The notes beneath the pieces are model-generated. The model made no database searches, was not told the DNA's origin, and saw nothing but the letters and a program-made list of their open reading frames with translations. Source: Vicinamibacterales bacterium (GTDB taxonomy: Bacteria > Acidobacteriota > Vicinamibacteria > Vicinamibacterales > UBA8438). From it: DNA of 64,000 nt. Below, in pieces: positions 33,737 to 42,644 of the stretch. The position numbers were made by a program, and so were the translations under genes. The DNA lies in assembly GCA_958296065.1 (NCBI GenBank), contig CATQHX010000001.1, positions 20,295 through 84,294 on the forward strand, in the 5' to 3' direction. How positions within the stretch are numbered: position 1 is the stretch's first letter; every line of letters begins with the position of its first letter.

Positions 33737-33792
33737 TTGACGCGGCCACCGCGCCGCCTGTATAATTACACTTTTCTCTGCATAGATATCCA
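33737..33792 (+). promoter_or_regulatory. argC operon promoter with paired ARG-box-like operators
   Basis: TTGACG (33737-33742), an 18-base spacer and a perfect TATAAT (33761-33766) form a strong sigma70 promoter in a local AT-rich patch. Candidate ARG-box cores TGTATAATTACACT (33759-33772, covering the -10) and TGCATAGATATCCA (33779-33792) are centred 20 bases apart, the kind of pairing ArgR hexamers need. Repression by arginine of argCBD-NAGS-argJF is expected. Confidence 0.6.
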
Positions 33793-33823
33793 GGGGCGGC
33801 GGGGCCGGCCCCGGGCACGATTC

Positions 33824-34813
33824 ATGTCCACCATTCGTATCGGGATTGCCGGCGCAACCGGCTACGGCGGCCAGGAGTTGCTCCGCCTCGCGGCGCGCCA
33901 TTCCGCGGTCGATGTCACCGTCGCCATGAGCTCGGGGACCAGCGACGGCGCTCAGGAGCTGCCCGCGCTCGCCGGGCTCTGGGACGGACGCATCGAGCCA
34001 TTCTCGCTGGATGGCCTGGCCGCACGGGCCGACGTGGTGTTCCTCGGCCTGCCGGACACGATCAGCGCCGAACTCGCCCCCGCCCTGCTCGACCGCGGGC
34101 GCCGGGTCTTCGATCTGTCCGGCGCCTTCCGCCTGCGTGACGCCGGCGCGCGCCGGCGCTGGTACCCGGCGACTCCGGTTCTCGACCGCCCGGCTGCCTA
34201 CGGGCTGACGGAATGGAATCGGGAAGCGTTGCCCGCCGCCAGGCTCGTCGCCTGTCCCGGCTGCTATCCGACCGGCGCGCTCCTGGCCCTGAAGCCGCTG
34301 GTCGACGCCGGCCTGATCGCCGCCGACGCCGACGTCTACATCGATGCCAAGTCCGGCGTCTCGGGGGCCGGCAAGAAACCGACTCCGCGCACGCACTTCT
34401 CCGAGGTGCACGGCAGCGTCGCCGCGTACGGCATCTTCGCGCATCGCCACGGCGCCGAGATCGAACAGGAGCTGGCGCGCCCGGTAACGTTCGTGCCTCA
34501 CCTGGTACCGCTCGACCGCGGCATCCTGGAGACGATCTATACCCGCCTGCGTCCCGGCGTGACGGCGGACACGATCGCCGAGGAGTACTCGAGAGCCTAC
34601 GACGGGTCTCCGTTCGTGCGACTGACCGGCGACCGCCCGCCCGAGATCAAGCAGGTCTCGCACACCAACTTCTGCGACATCGGCTGGCACGTCGACGGCG
34701 GGCGGCTCGTGCTGGTGTGCTGCCTGGACAACCTGGTAAAGGGCGCCGCCGGGCAAGCGCTGCAGAGCTTCAACGTCGCATGCGGGCTCGATGAGCGCGA
34801 GGGACTGCGGTGA
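33824..34813 (+). CDS. argC: N-acetyl-gamma-glutamyl-phosphate reductase
   Basis: This 329-residue NADPH-dependent enzyme catalyses the third step of arginine synthesis. It has the Rossmann motif RIGIAGATGYGGQELLRL, VVFLGLPDTIS, the catalytic Cys147 in LVACPGCYPTGALLAL, SGVSGAGKKPTPRTHFSEV and a conserved FVPHLVPLDRGILETIY. ATG 33824 is the family start; the frame is open further upstream only through promoter sequence. It is the first gene of the argC-B-D-NAGS-J-F operon and overlaps argB (GTGA). Confidence 0.96.
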   Translation: MSTIRIGIAGATGYGGQELLRLAARHSAVDVTVAMSSGTSDGAQELPALAGLWDGRIEPFSLDGLAARADVVFLGLPDTISAELAPALLDRGRRVFDLSGAFRLRDAGARRRWYPATPVLDRPAAYGLTEWNREALPAARLVACPGCYPTGALLALKPLVDAGLIAADADVYIDAKSGVSGAGKKPTPRTHFSEVHGSVAAYGIFAHRHGAEIEQELARPVTFVPHLVPLDRGILETIYTRLRPGVTADTIAEEYSRAYDGSPFVRLTGDRPPEIKQVSHTNFCDIGWHVDGGRLVLVCCLDNLVKGAAGQALQSFNVACGLDEREGLR

Positions 34814-35628
34814 CGGCACGGCACCGGCCGCCGGCCGTCATCAAGCTCGGGGGCGAGCTGCTGGAGGAGCCCACGCGCCTCCGCCGGCTCGCACGCGCGC
34901 TGGCCGATGCGGCGGGCCGCGAACCGCTGGTGGTCGTGCACGGCGGCGGACGGGAGGTCGACGCCGAAATGGCACGCCTCGGCATACCGAAGCGATCCGT
35001 CGACGGCCTGCGCATCACCGACGGCCCGACGCTGGACGTGGTGGCCGGGGTCCTGGCCGGACGCGTGAACACGCGGCTGGTGGCCGCCCTCGGCGCGGCT
35101 GGAGCCGGCGCGGTCGGACTCACCGGTGCCGACGCCGGCCTGGCGCGGGCGCGACGGGAACGACGGTACCGGACGGCGGATGGAACGGCGGTCGATCTCG
35201 GATTCGTCGGCAGGCCCATCGGCTCGGGTCCGCCCGTGTTGCTCGTCGATCTGCTGGCGGCCGGTTACCTGCCGGTTATCGCCAGTCTCGGCGTCGGCGC
35301 CGGGGGACAGATCTTCAACGTCAACGCCGATACACTGGCCGGGTTCGTGGCGGCCCGGCTCGGGGCGCGGCGGCTGATTGTCGCCGGAGGGACGGCTGGC
35401 GTGCTGGACGCGAAGGGCCGGACGATCTCCACCGTGGACGACCGCGGGATCGACGCCCTGATCTCGGGCGGGCAGGCCAGCGCCGGCATGGTCGCCAAGC
35501 TGCTCGCCTGCCGGGCCGCGCTTCACGGAGGCGTCGGCGAGGTCTCCATCCTCGACGCGCGGCAGGCGCGACGCGGAATGTTCGATCGCGTGTCCGGAAC
35601 TACCGTAATCGCCGGCACCAAACAGTGA
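34810..35628 (+). CDS. argB: Acetylglutamate kinase
   Basis: This 272-residue amino-acid-kinase-family enzyme phosphorylates N-acetylglutamate, usually the feedback-controlled step. It has VIKLGGELLEEPTRLRRLA, PLVVVHGGGREVDAEM (substrate glycine loop), GLRITDGPTLDVVAGVLAG, VNTRLVAAL, FNVNADTLAGFVAARLGARRL and ISGGQASAGMVAKLLAC. There is no N-terminal arginine-sensing extension, so it may be insensitive to arginine. The GTG start overlaps the argC stop. argD begins 42 bases downstream. Confidence 0.93.
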   Translation: MTARHRPPAVIKLGGELLEEPTRLRRLARALADAAGREPLVVVHGGGREVDAEMARLGIPKRSVDGLRITDGPTLDVVAGVLAGRVNTRLVAALGAAGAGAVGLTGADAGLARARRERRYRTADGTAVDLGFVGRPIGSGPPVLLVDLLAAGYLPVIASLGVGAGGQIFNVNADTLAGFVAARLGARRLIVAGGTAGVLDAKGRTISTVDDRGIDALISGGQASAGMVAKLLACRAALHGGVGEVSILDARQARRGMFDRVSGTTVIAGTKQ

Positions 35629-35670
35629 TCGCGCGCGTGAATCGGTAGGCGCGCGCGGGTTTCAGAGACG

Positions 35671-36888
35671 ATGACGACGAGAGCAGAGGCAATCAAGGCG
35701 ATCGAGGCCGCGCACGTGCTGCAGAACTACAAGCGGCACCCGGTAGTGTTCGTACGCGGCAGCGGATCGCACCTGGTCGATACGGAGGGGCGCGAGTACC
35801 TCGACCTCCTTTCGGGGATCGGAGTTGCCTCGCTCGGGCACGCTCCTCCTGAACTGGGGGCGGCCCTGACCGCGCAGGCGGGCGAGCTGCTGCACACTTC
35901 CAACCTCTTCTTTCATCCGCTGCAGGGCGAGGTCGCCGAGCGACTCGCGCGGCTCTCCGGGTTGCCCCGAGCGTTCTTCTGCAACAGCGGGACCGAAGCG
36001 GTGGAGGCGTGCCTGAAGTTCGCCCGCCGCTACTGGCGCACGAACGGCGCGGACGAGCGGCACGAAATCGTGGCGTTCGAAGGAGCGTTCCACGGCCGGA
36101 CGTTCGGTTCGCTGTCCGTTACCGCGGGCGAGCCGTACCGAACGCCTTTCGCACCCCTGCTGCCCGGGGTGCGGTTCGTGTCGGCGACGGATCCGGACGG
36201 GGTGCGCGCCGCCGTCACCGACCGGACCGCGGCCGTCATACTCGAGCCGATTCAAGGCGAGGGCGGCGTACGGCCGATTCCGGCGGCGACGGCGGCGGCG
36301 GTCGCCGAAGTGTGCGTGGCTACGGGAACGCTGCTCATCGCCGACGAGGTGCAATGCGGTCTCGGGCGCACCGGTCGGCCGCTCTACAGCACGGCCCTCG
36401 GCCTGACGCCGGACCTGATCTCGATCGGCAAGTCGCTCGGAGGCGGGTTTCCGGTCGCCGCCGCACTCATGAGCGACGCGGTGGCCGCGACGGTAGCGTT
36501 CGGCGATCACGGTACCACCTACGGTGGCAACCTCCTGGCGTGTCGCGCCGCTCTCGTCTTCCTCGACGCCCTGGAGAATGGGCTGCTCGAGCGGGTCACC
36601 GCCGCCGGGCACCGCGTCCGGCAGGGACTCGACGCGCTTGCAGCGGACGGCGATGCCGTCCATGAGGTGCGCGGGGACGGACTCATGTGGGGTGTCGAGG
36701 TCGACCGGAGCGTGGCGGATCGGACGGTGGACTGCGCTCTCGCACGCGGCCTGGTACTCAACCGTACCGCGGGCACGGTGATTCGGTTGCTACCGCCGCT
36801 CAACATCTCCGACGATGACATCGATGAAGGACTGCGGCGCCTGCGCCTGGCGCTGGTCGACGCCGGCGCCACGCTGCCGGCGTCCTGA
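35671..36888 (+). CDS. argD: Acetylornithine aminotransferase
   Basis: This 405-residue class III PLP aminotransferase converts N-acetylglutamate semialdehyde to N-acetylornithine. It shows LDLLSGIGVASLGHAPPEL, FFCNSGTEAVEACLKFAR, FEGAFHGRTFGSLSVTAGE, VILEPIQGEGGV, the PLP aspartate in LLIADEVQCGLGRTGR and the Schiff-base Lys254 in ISIGKSLGGGFPVAA. Sequence places it in the ArgD/AstC/ornithine aminotransferase group; its place inside the arginine operon supports ArgD. It may also serve as DapC in lysine synthesis. Confidence 0.94.
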   Translation: MTTRAEAIKAIEAAHVLQNYKRHPVVFVRGSGSHLVDTEGREYLDLLSGIGVASLGHAPPELGAALTAQAGELLHTSNLFFHPLQGEVAERLARLSGLPRAFFCNSGTEAVEACLKFARRYWRTNGADERHEIVAFEGAFHGRTFGSLSVTAGEPYRTPFAPLLPGVRFVSATDPDGVRAAVTDRTAAVILEPIQGEGGVRPIPAATAAAVAEVCVATGTLLIADEVQCGLGRTGRPLYSTALGLTPDLISIGKSLGGGFPVAAALMSDAVAATVAFGDHGTTYGGNLLACRAALVFLDALENGLLERVTAAGHRVRQGLDALAADGDAVHEVRGDGLMWGVEVDRSVADRTVDCALARGLVLNRTAGTVIRLLPPLNISDDDIDEGLRRLRLALVDAGATLPAS

Positions 36889-36908
36889 AAACGACGGACC
36901 CGCGAACG

Positions 36909-37442
36909 ATGGCCACCACTACCCAGATCGCAGCCGCCGTCCCCCCGGCACCGATCGTCGGCGAAATCGCGATCCGTCCCGCGACCGCCGCCGACGCCGG
37001 GCGCGTATACCAGCTCATCACCGAGAATCTGGTCGCTGGTCACCTGCTTGCCCGCCCCCTCGGAGAGGTCGAGCTGCACGTTCCACGCTTTCTCGTCGCC
37101 GCGGACGGTGACGATGTCGTCGGCTGCGGCGAACTGGCCCGGCTGAGCCCCGCCGTAGCCGAGGTCCGCTCGCTCGTCGTCGACGGAACGCGGCGCGGCA
37201 CGGGGGTCGGGCGGCGCCTGCTCGATGCGCTGATTGCCGAGGCGGGGTCACAGCGTTTCCCCCGGCTCTGCGCCTTCACGCACCAGGCGCGGCCGTTCGT
37301 GCGCGCCGGATTCTCCATCGTGCCGCACCCTTGGATCCCGGCCAAGATTGCAGCCGACTGTCAGTCCTGCGACCTGTTCCGCCGCTGCCGGCAGTACGCC
37401 GTCGTGCTCGACCTGAAGCGGGCAACCGGAGCCTGGCGATGA
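36909..37442 (+). CDS. argA: GNAT-type N-acetylglutamate synthase (short form)
   Basis: This 177-residue GNAT acetyltransferase is embedded in the arginine operon. It has the acetyl-CoA loop VRSLVVDGTRRGTGVGRRLLDALIAEA, the substrate region LCAFTHQARPFVRAGFSIV, and the C-terminal Cys pattern KIAADCQSCDLFRRCRQYAVVL found in short NAGS proteins. It lacks the amino-acid-kinase domain of E. coli ArgA. It probably primes the acetyl cycle by making N-acetylglutamate, while ArgJ recycles it. The stop overlaps argJ by ATGA. Assignment as NAGS is family plus context. Confidence 0.85.
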   Translation: MATTTQIAAAVPPAPIVGEIAIRPATAADAGRVYQLITENLVAGHLLARPLGEVELHVPRFLVAADGDDVVGCGELARLSPAVAEVRSLVVDGTRRGTGVGRRLLDALIAEAGSQRFPRLCAFTHQARPFVRAGFSIVPHPWIPAKIAADCQSCDLFRRCRQYAVVLDLKRATGAWR

Positions 37443-38653
37443 CGTTGCCGGCCATCACCCTCGCCGGCGGCGGGATCACGGCGCCGGACGGCTATCGCGC
37501 GGCGGGAGTCGCCTGCGGACTCAAGCCGTCCGGGCTCGACGTCGCCCTCGTCGTCTCCGACGAGGTGGCCAGCGCCACCGGCCTCTTCACCACGAACCTC
37601 GCGGTCGCCGCGCCGGTCGTGGTGTCCCGCGAGCAGCTCGCGCGCTCCGGCGGGCGCGCTCGGGTCATCGCCGTCAACAGCAAATGCGCCAACGCCTGCA
37701 CCGGCGCCGAGGGCATGCGGGCCGCACGCGCGATGGCCGCCGCCACGGCAGACGCGGTCGGCTGCGATCCGGCACACGTGCTGATCGCGTCGACCGGCGT
37801 CATCGGGATGCGGCTCGACACGGCCAGGGTGACCGCCGGCATCGCCGAAGCCGCGCGCGGCCTCGACCGCAACGGGCACCTTGCCGCGGCGGAGGCCATC
37901 CTGACGACCGACATCGGCCCCAAGGAGGCCGCCGTGCAAGTCTCCTCCCCCCGCGGCAGCTTCACCATCGGCGGCATGGTGAAGGGCGCGGGAATGATCG
38001 AGCCGAACCTGGCGACGATGCTCGGGTTCCTGACCACCGACGCCGCCGTCGATGCGGCCGGCCTCGACAGCGCGCTGCGCGAGGTGGCGCACGACACGTT
38101 CAACGCGATCACCGTCGACGGTGAGCCGTCGACGAACGATACGGTCTTCATGCTCGCCAACGGGGCGAGCGGGGTCCACCTCGACGAGGCGACGTATCCG
38201 GCGTTCGTCGCCGGCCTCCACGAGCTCTGCACCGGACTTGCGCGAGAGATCGTGCGCGGCGGCGAAGGCGCCACGAAGCTGGTCGCCGTGCGCGTCACGG
38301 GCGCCGCGTCGAAGGATGACGCACGACGCGCGGCGCGCCTCATCGCGAATTCCCCGCTGGTCAAGACGGCGCTCAACGGGGGCGATCCGAACTGGGGGCG
38401 GCTCGTGGCGGTCGCCGGGCGGGCCGGTGTCGCGTTCGATCCCGACCGGACCGTGGTACGGATTGGCGGGGTCACGCTCTACGACGGGACGACAATATTC
38501 ACCGAGCGGGAGAGCGATGCGGCCACGCACCTGAAGGAACACGAGGTCGAGGTTGCTGTCGATCTCGGCGTCGGCGGCGCCTGCGCGGCCACCATGTGGA
38601 CCTGCGATTTCAGCGCCGAGTACGTGCACATAAACGCGGACTACCGCACCTGA
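37439..38653 (+). CDS. argJ: Glutamate N-acetyltransferase / amino-acid acetyltransferase ArgJ
   Basis: This 404-residue enzyme transfers the acetyl group from N-acetylornithine to glutamate, making the pathway cyclic. Bifunctional forms also use acetyl-CoA. It is an N-terminal-nucleophile protein that cleaves itself before Thr193 in EPNLATMLGFLTTDAAV. Other conserved parts are GLKPSGLDVALVVSDEVASA, TNLAVAAPVVVSREQL, VIAVNSKCANACTGAEG and NDTVFMLANGASG. ATG 37439 overlaps the NAGS stop. The presence of a dedicated NAGS suggests ArgJ may work mainly as the recycling enzyme. Confidence 0.95.
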   Translation: MTLPAITLAGGGITAPDGYRAAGVACGLKPSGLDVALVVSDEVASATGLFTTNLAVAAPVVVSREQLARSGGRARVIAVNSKCANACTGAEGMRAARAMAAATADAVGCDPAHVLIASTGVIGMRLDTARVTAGIAEAARGLDRNGHLAAAEAILTTDIGPKEAAVQVSSPRGSFTIGGMVKGAGMIEPNLATMLGFLTTDAAVDAAGLDSALREVAHDTFNAITVDGEPSTNDTVFMLANGASGVHLDEATYPAFVAGLHELCTGLAREIVRGGEGATKLVAVRVTGAASKDDARRAARLIANSPLVKTALNGGDPNWGRLVAVAGRAGVAFDPDRTVVRIGGVTLYDGTTIFTERESDAATHLKEHEVEVAVDLGVGGACAATMWTCDFSAEYVHINADYRT

Positions 38654-38663
38654 ATCCAAGCCA

Positions 38664-39656
<993 letters not shown>

Positions 39657-39683
39657 GTCCCGCGACAGGGATCAGGACTCCGA

Positions 39684-40178
39684 TCAGCCTTCCAGCTCGG
39701 CCGCCGCCCGCTCCACCTTCTCGGCCAGTCCGGCCTTGTAGGCGGCCAGGTTCTCCGCGACCCGGGCATCGGAAAGCGCAAGAATCTGCGCCGCGAGCAC
39801 GGCCGCATTGACCGCTCCGGCCGAGCCGACCGACACCGTGGCCACGGGGACCCCCGGGGGCATCTGGACGGTGGCGAGGAGCGCATCCCACCCCTCGAGC
39901 GGGGACGAGTCGATGGGCACGCCGATGACCGGCAGGGTGGAGTGCGCCGCAACCACCCCGGCCAGGTGGGCGGCAGCGCCGGCACCGACGATGAACACCC
40001 TGACGCCGCGCCCTGGCGCCTCTTCGACGATGCGTTGCACGCGCGCCGGCGAGCGGTGCGCCGAGGCCACCGTCATGTGCGAGCTGACGCCGAGCGTATC
40101 GAGCACATCGACGGCCTTGCGCATGACCGGGGCGTCCGAATTCGATCCCATGAGTATCTGCACGTCTCGTTCCGCCAT
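39684..40178 (-). CDS. purE: N5-carboxyaminoimidazole ribonucleotide mutase (PurE)
   Basis: This 164-residue class I PurE of de novo purine synthesis starts VQILMGSNSDAPVMRKAVDVL. It has ASAHRSPARV with the catalytic His41, VFIVGAGAAAHLAGVVAAHS, LPVIGVPIDSSPLEGWDALLATVQMP and VATVSVGSAGAVNAAVLAAQIL. GGAGGGCAG precedes ATG 40178. It is downstream of purD by 44 bases on the same strand and convergent with argF. PurK is not in the window. Confidence 0.95.
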   Translation of the reverse strand: MAERDVQILMGSNSDAPVMRKAVDVLDTLGVSSHMTVASAHRSPARVQRIVEEAPGRGVRVFIVGAGAAAHLAGVVAAHSTLPVIGVPIDSSPLEGWDALLATVQMPPGVPVATVSVGSAGAVNAAVLAAQILALSDARVAENLAAYKAGLAEKVERAAAELEG

Positions 40179-40222
40179 CCGCCGCTGCCCTCCTGACCCA
40201 TCACGAAACTCCGAAGCCCTGA

Positions 40223-41524
40223 TCACGCGCCGCCGCGATCCTTCGGCGCCAGGGCCTTCCGCCCTATGTCCGTTCGCACGTGACTGCCCTCGAACGCTAT
40301 TCGTCCGACGGCGTCGTAGGCCCGCGCGATGGCCTGTTCGTAGCTCTTCCCTCGCGCCACGACGGTCAGCACGCGGCCGCCGCTGGTGACAATGCTGTCT
40401 CCCCTCATCGCCGTGCCGGCGTGCGCGACGTGCACGCCCGGCACCGCGGCGGCGTCATCGAGACCGCCTATCGGCTGCCCGGTCGCGTAGCGTCCCGGAT
40501 ATCCGGCCGAGGCCATCACCACCCCGACGTGCGGGTCCGACGTGACGCGCCACCCGCAACCGGCAAGGTCCCCGCGCGCCGCCCCGAGCAGAACGGGCGC
40601 CAGGCCACGCTCGACCATCGGCAGAATGACCTGCGCTTCCGGGTCACCGAAGCGAACATTGAACTCGATTACCTGCGGGCCGTTCCGCGTCAGCATCAGG
40701 CCGACGTAGAGCACGCCACGGTACTCGCGACCCTCGGCACGCAGCCCGTCGAGCGCCGGCGTCACGATCTCGCGCAGGACCCGTTCTTCCAGATCGGAAT
40801 CGAAGATCGGGCTCGGCCCGAAAGCTCCCATCCCGCCGGTGTTCGGCCCCGCGTCTCCGTCGAAGGCGCGCTTGTGATCCTGGGCTGCCGGCAGCGTCAG
40901 ACAGCGCCGGCCGTCGGAGACGACGAAGTAGGAGACCTCCGGTCCCGTCAGGCACTCCTCGATGACCACGGTCGCGCCCGCGTCCCCGAAACGCCGCGCC
41001 ACCATCGCATCGCGCACGGCAGCCGCAGCGGCATCCCGCTCCGCCGCCACGGTCACTCCCTTGCCCGCGGCGAGACCGTCCGCCTTTACGACCACGGGAA
41101 ACCCGAAACGGTCTCCCTGGATCGCCGCGAGCGCCTGCCGTTCGTCGGTGCACACCTCGAACCGAGCCGTCGGAATGCCGTGACGCGCCATGAACGCCTT
41201 GGCGAACGCCTTGCTCGACTCGAGAGCAGCGGCCGCCCGGGTCGGTCCGAACAACAGGCGGCCGGAATCGGCGAACGTATCCGCCGCTCCCCGCGCCAGC
41301 GACAGCTCGGGCCCGACGACGGTCAGGTCGGCGCCCTTCTCCACGGCCAGCGCAAGCAGCGCCGCCGGATCCGAAACGTCCACCGGCCCCACACACACCG
41401 CGGCCTCCGCGGCGATGCCCGCGTTGCCGGGCGCGCAGACGATCCGCTCCACGGTGACGTCCGCGGCCAGCGCCTTGACCAGCGCGTGCTCGCGGCCGCC
41501 GCCCCCGACGACCAGCACGTTCAC
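40223..41524 (-). CDS. purD: Phosphoribosylamine-glycine ligase
   Basis: This 433-residue ATP-grasp enzyme makes glycinamide ribonucleotide in purine synthesis. It has NVLVVGGGGREHALVKAL, CAPGNAGIAAEA, DLTVVGPELSLARGAADTFA, LESSKAFAKAFMARHGIPTA, the ATP-grasp loop VVVKADGLAAGKGVTVAA, GGMGAFGPSPIFD and EFNVRFGDPEAQVILP. The start is GTG 41524 behind CAGGGAG; an upstream open frame has no similarity. It is divergent from rpsU and likely cotranscribed with purE. Confidence 0.96.
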   Translation of the reverse strand: MNVLVVGGGGREHALVKALAADVTVERIVCAPGNAGIAAEAAVCVGPVDVSDPAALLALAVEKGADLTVVGPELSLARGAADTFADSGRLLFGPTRAAAALESSKAFAKAFMARHGIPTARFEVCTDERQALAAIQGDRFGFPVVVKADGLAAGKGVTVAAERDAAAAAVRDAMVARRFGDAGATVVIEECLTGPEVSYFVVSDGRRCLTLPAAQDHKRAFDGDAGPNTGGMGAFGPSPIFDSDLEERVLREIVTPALDGLRAEGREYRGVLYVGLMLTRNGPQVIEFNVRFGDPEAQVILPMVERGLAPVLLGAARGDLAGCGWRVTSDPHVGVVMASAGYPGRYATGQPIGGLDDAAAVPGVHVAHAGTAMRGDSIVTSGGRVLTVVARGKSYEQAIARAYDAVGRIAFEGSHVRTDIGRKALAPKDRGGA

Positions 41525-41689
41525 CGCCGCAACTCCCTGTCCATGATCTGCTCGCGAGCTCTCGCCCGAGCAGGCGCTCGCCCGCCTGCGGCTCCGCGGC
41601 ACGGGTTGACGACACGGAAGGATTCAACCTATCCTGAGCGATTGCGGGCCAGCGCGTTGAGCCTAGCATACGTACTGGTCCGCCATACA

Positions 41690-41710
41690 GATCCGCAAGG
41701 TTCGCGGATC
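41690..41710 (+). promoter_or_regulatory. Leader hairpin before rpsU
   Basis: A perfect 7-bp inverted repeat, GATCCGC and GCGGATC around a 7-base loop, lies just upstream of the rpsU Shine-Dalgarno (GGAGGGGG). It could modulate rpsU translation or message stability. A weak promoter candidate (TTGCGG, 16 bases, TAGCAT at 41642-41669) lies upstream of it. Confidence 0.35.
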
Positions 41711-41732
41711 CGCCGGAGGGGGTGAATCGCAC

Positions 41733-41930
41733 GTGGCAGAGGTCCGAGTTCAGGAAAACGAGTCCATCGAGAGCGCCCTCCGTCGTTTCAAGCGGAAGGT
41801 CCAGCAGGAAGACATCATCAAGGACATCAAGAAGCATTCCTTCTACCTGAAGCCGGGCGACAAGCGGCGCGCCAAGCAGGCGCTAGCACGCAAGCGCTCG
41901 CGCAAGAAGATGCGGCGGGACGCAGACTGA
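41733..41930 (+). CDS. rpsU: 30S ribosomal protein S21
   Basis: This 65-residue basic ribosomal protein has the full S21 pattern: VRVQENESIESALRRFKRKV, then IIKDIKKHSFYLKPGDKRRAKQALARKRSRKKMRR. It starts at GTG 41733 behind a strong Shine-Dalgarno (GCCGGAGGGGGTGA). It is present as a single free-standing gene, divergent from purD and followed by the STAS gene with its own promoter. Confidence 0.97.
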   Translation: MAEVRVQENESIESALRRFKRKVQQEDIIKDIKKHSFYLKPGDKRRAKQALARKRSRKKMRRDAD

Positions 41931-41958
41931 CGGCGTTAACGGTCGCTGGTGCACGTCG

Positions 41959-41987
41959 TTGACAGTGACCGGGCTGCATGGTACGTT
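41959..41987 (+). promoter_or_regulatory. Sigma70-type promoter for the STAS gene
   Basis: TTGACA at 41959-41964, a 17-base spacer and TACGTT at 41982-41987 make a near-consensus promoter about 85 bases before ATG 42074, so the STAS gene can be expressed separately from rpsU. Confidence 0.5.
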
Positions 41988-42073
41988 TGCGGGTCTTGTC
42001 GCGCGGTCATCAGCCTTCCCGGACGGGGTGGCCACCTAACGAAGTGAGCAGGCCGGATGCCGGAGGATAGTGG

Positions 42074-42412
42074 ATGGAGATCGTAGAACGCCCAACCGGT
42101 GCCGTCATGATCCTGGATCTCAAGGGAGAGTTGGTGATCGGAGACGGCGATGAGCTCCTGAAGGACAAGATCAACAGCATGATCCAGCAGGGCCACACGA
42201 GCCTGCTGCTCAACCTTGAGGGGGTTCCCTACGTCGACAGCGCCGGCCTCGGCCAGATGGTCAGCACGCTGAACACCGTCAGGCGGCAGGGTGGAGCGCT
42301 GAAGCTGCTGAACCTGACCAAGCGCATAGAGGATCTGCTGTCCATCACGAAGCTGCTCACCGTCTTCGACGCTTTCGACAACGAGCAAGAGGCGCTCGAC
42401 AGCTTCTCCTGA
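42074..42412 (+). CDS. Anti-sigma factor antagonist (STAS domain)
   Basis: This 112-residue STAS protein of the SpoIIAA/RsbV type has VMILDLKGELVIGDGDELLK, SLLLNLEGVPYVDSAGLGQM (conserved phosphorylatable Ser56) and LKLLNLTKRIEDLLSITKLLTVFD. When unphosphorylated such proteins bind an anti-sigma serine kinase and release a sigma factor. No RsbW-like kinase or sigma factor gene is adjacent, so the partner lies elsewhere. A promoter is visible upstream. The gene following, after 232 bases, begins the glycosyltransferase cluster. Confidence 0.92.
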   Translation: MEIVERPTGAVMILDLKGELVIGDGDELLKDKINSMIQQGHTSLLLNLEGVPYVDSAGLGQMVSTLNTVRRQGGALKLLNLTKRIEDLLSITKLLTVFDAFDNEQEALDSFS

Positions 42413-42644
42413 TCGGCGTGTGCGCCGAGACCTGCGCGCCTCGCCCCGGCCAAGCCGTGGCACCCCGCTTGTCCCGTGCCTCAGCATTGGATCGCCTCCT
42501 GGATTCGCTCGTTCTTCGCTCCGACACGGCTAGTCGCGTGACGCTGGAGCGCCCGGCCGATCCTTCTCGCCCCGGGGTCGCGCTCTGGCGTCGGCAAGCG
42601 ATGGACCACCGCTCACGTGCGCGGGCAGGTCGACTGAGGAACTG

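Noticed and set aside
42418..42644. A 75-codon frame between the STAS gene and the coiled protein
   Set aside because: Low-complexity Arg/Ala/Ser composition, no ribosome binding site, no similarity. It is more likely spacer DNA. The 232-base gap shows nothing else.
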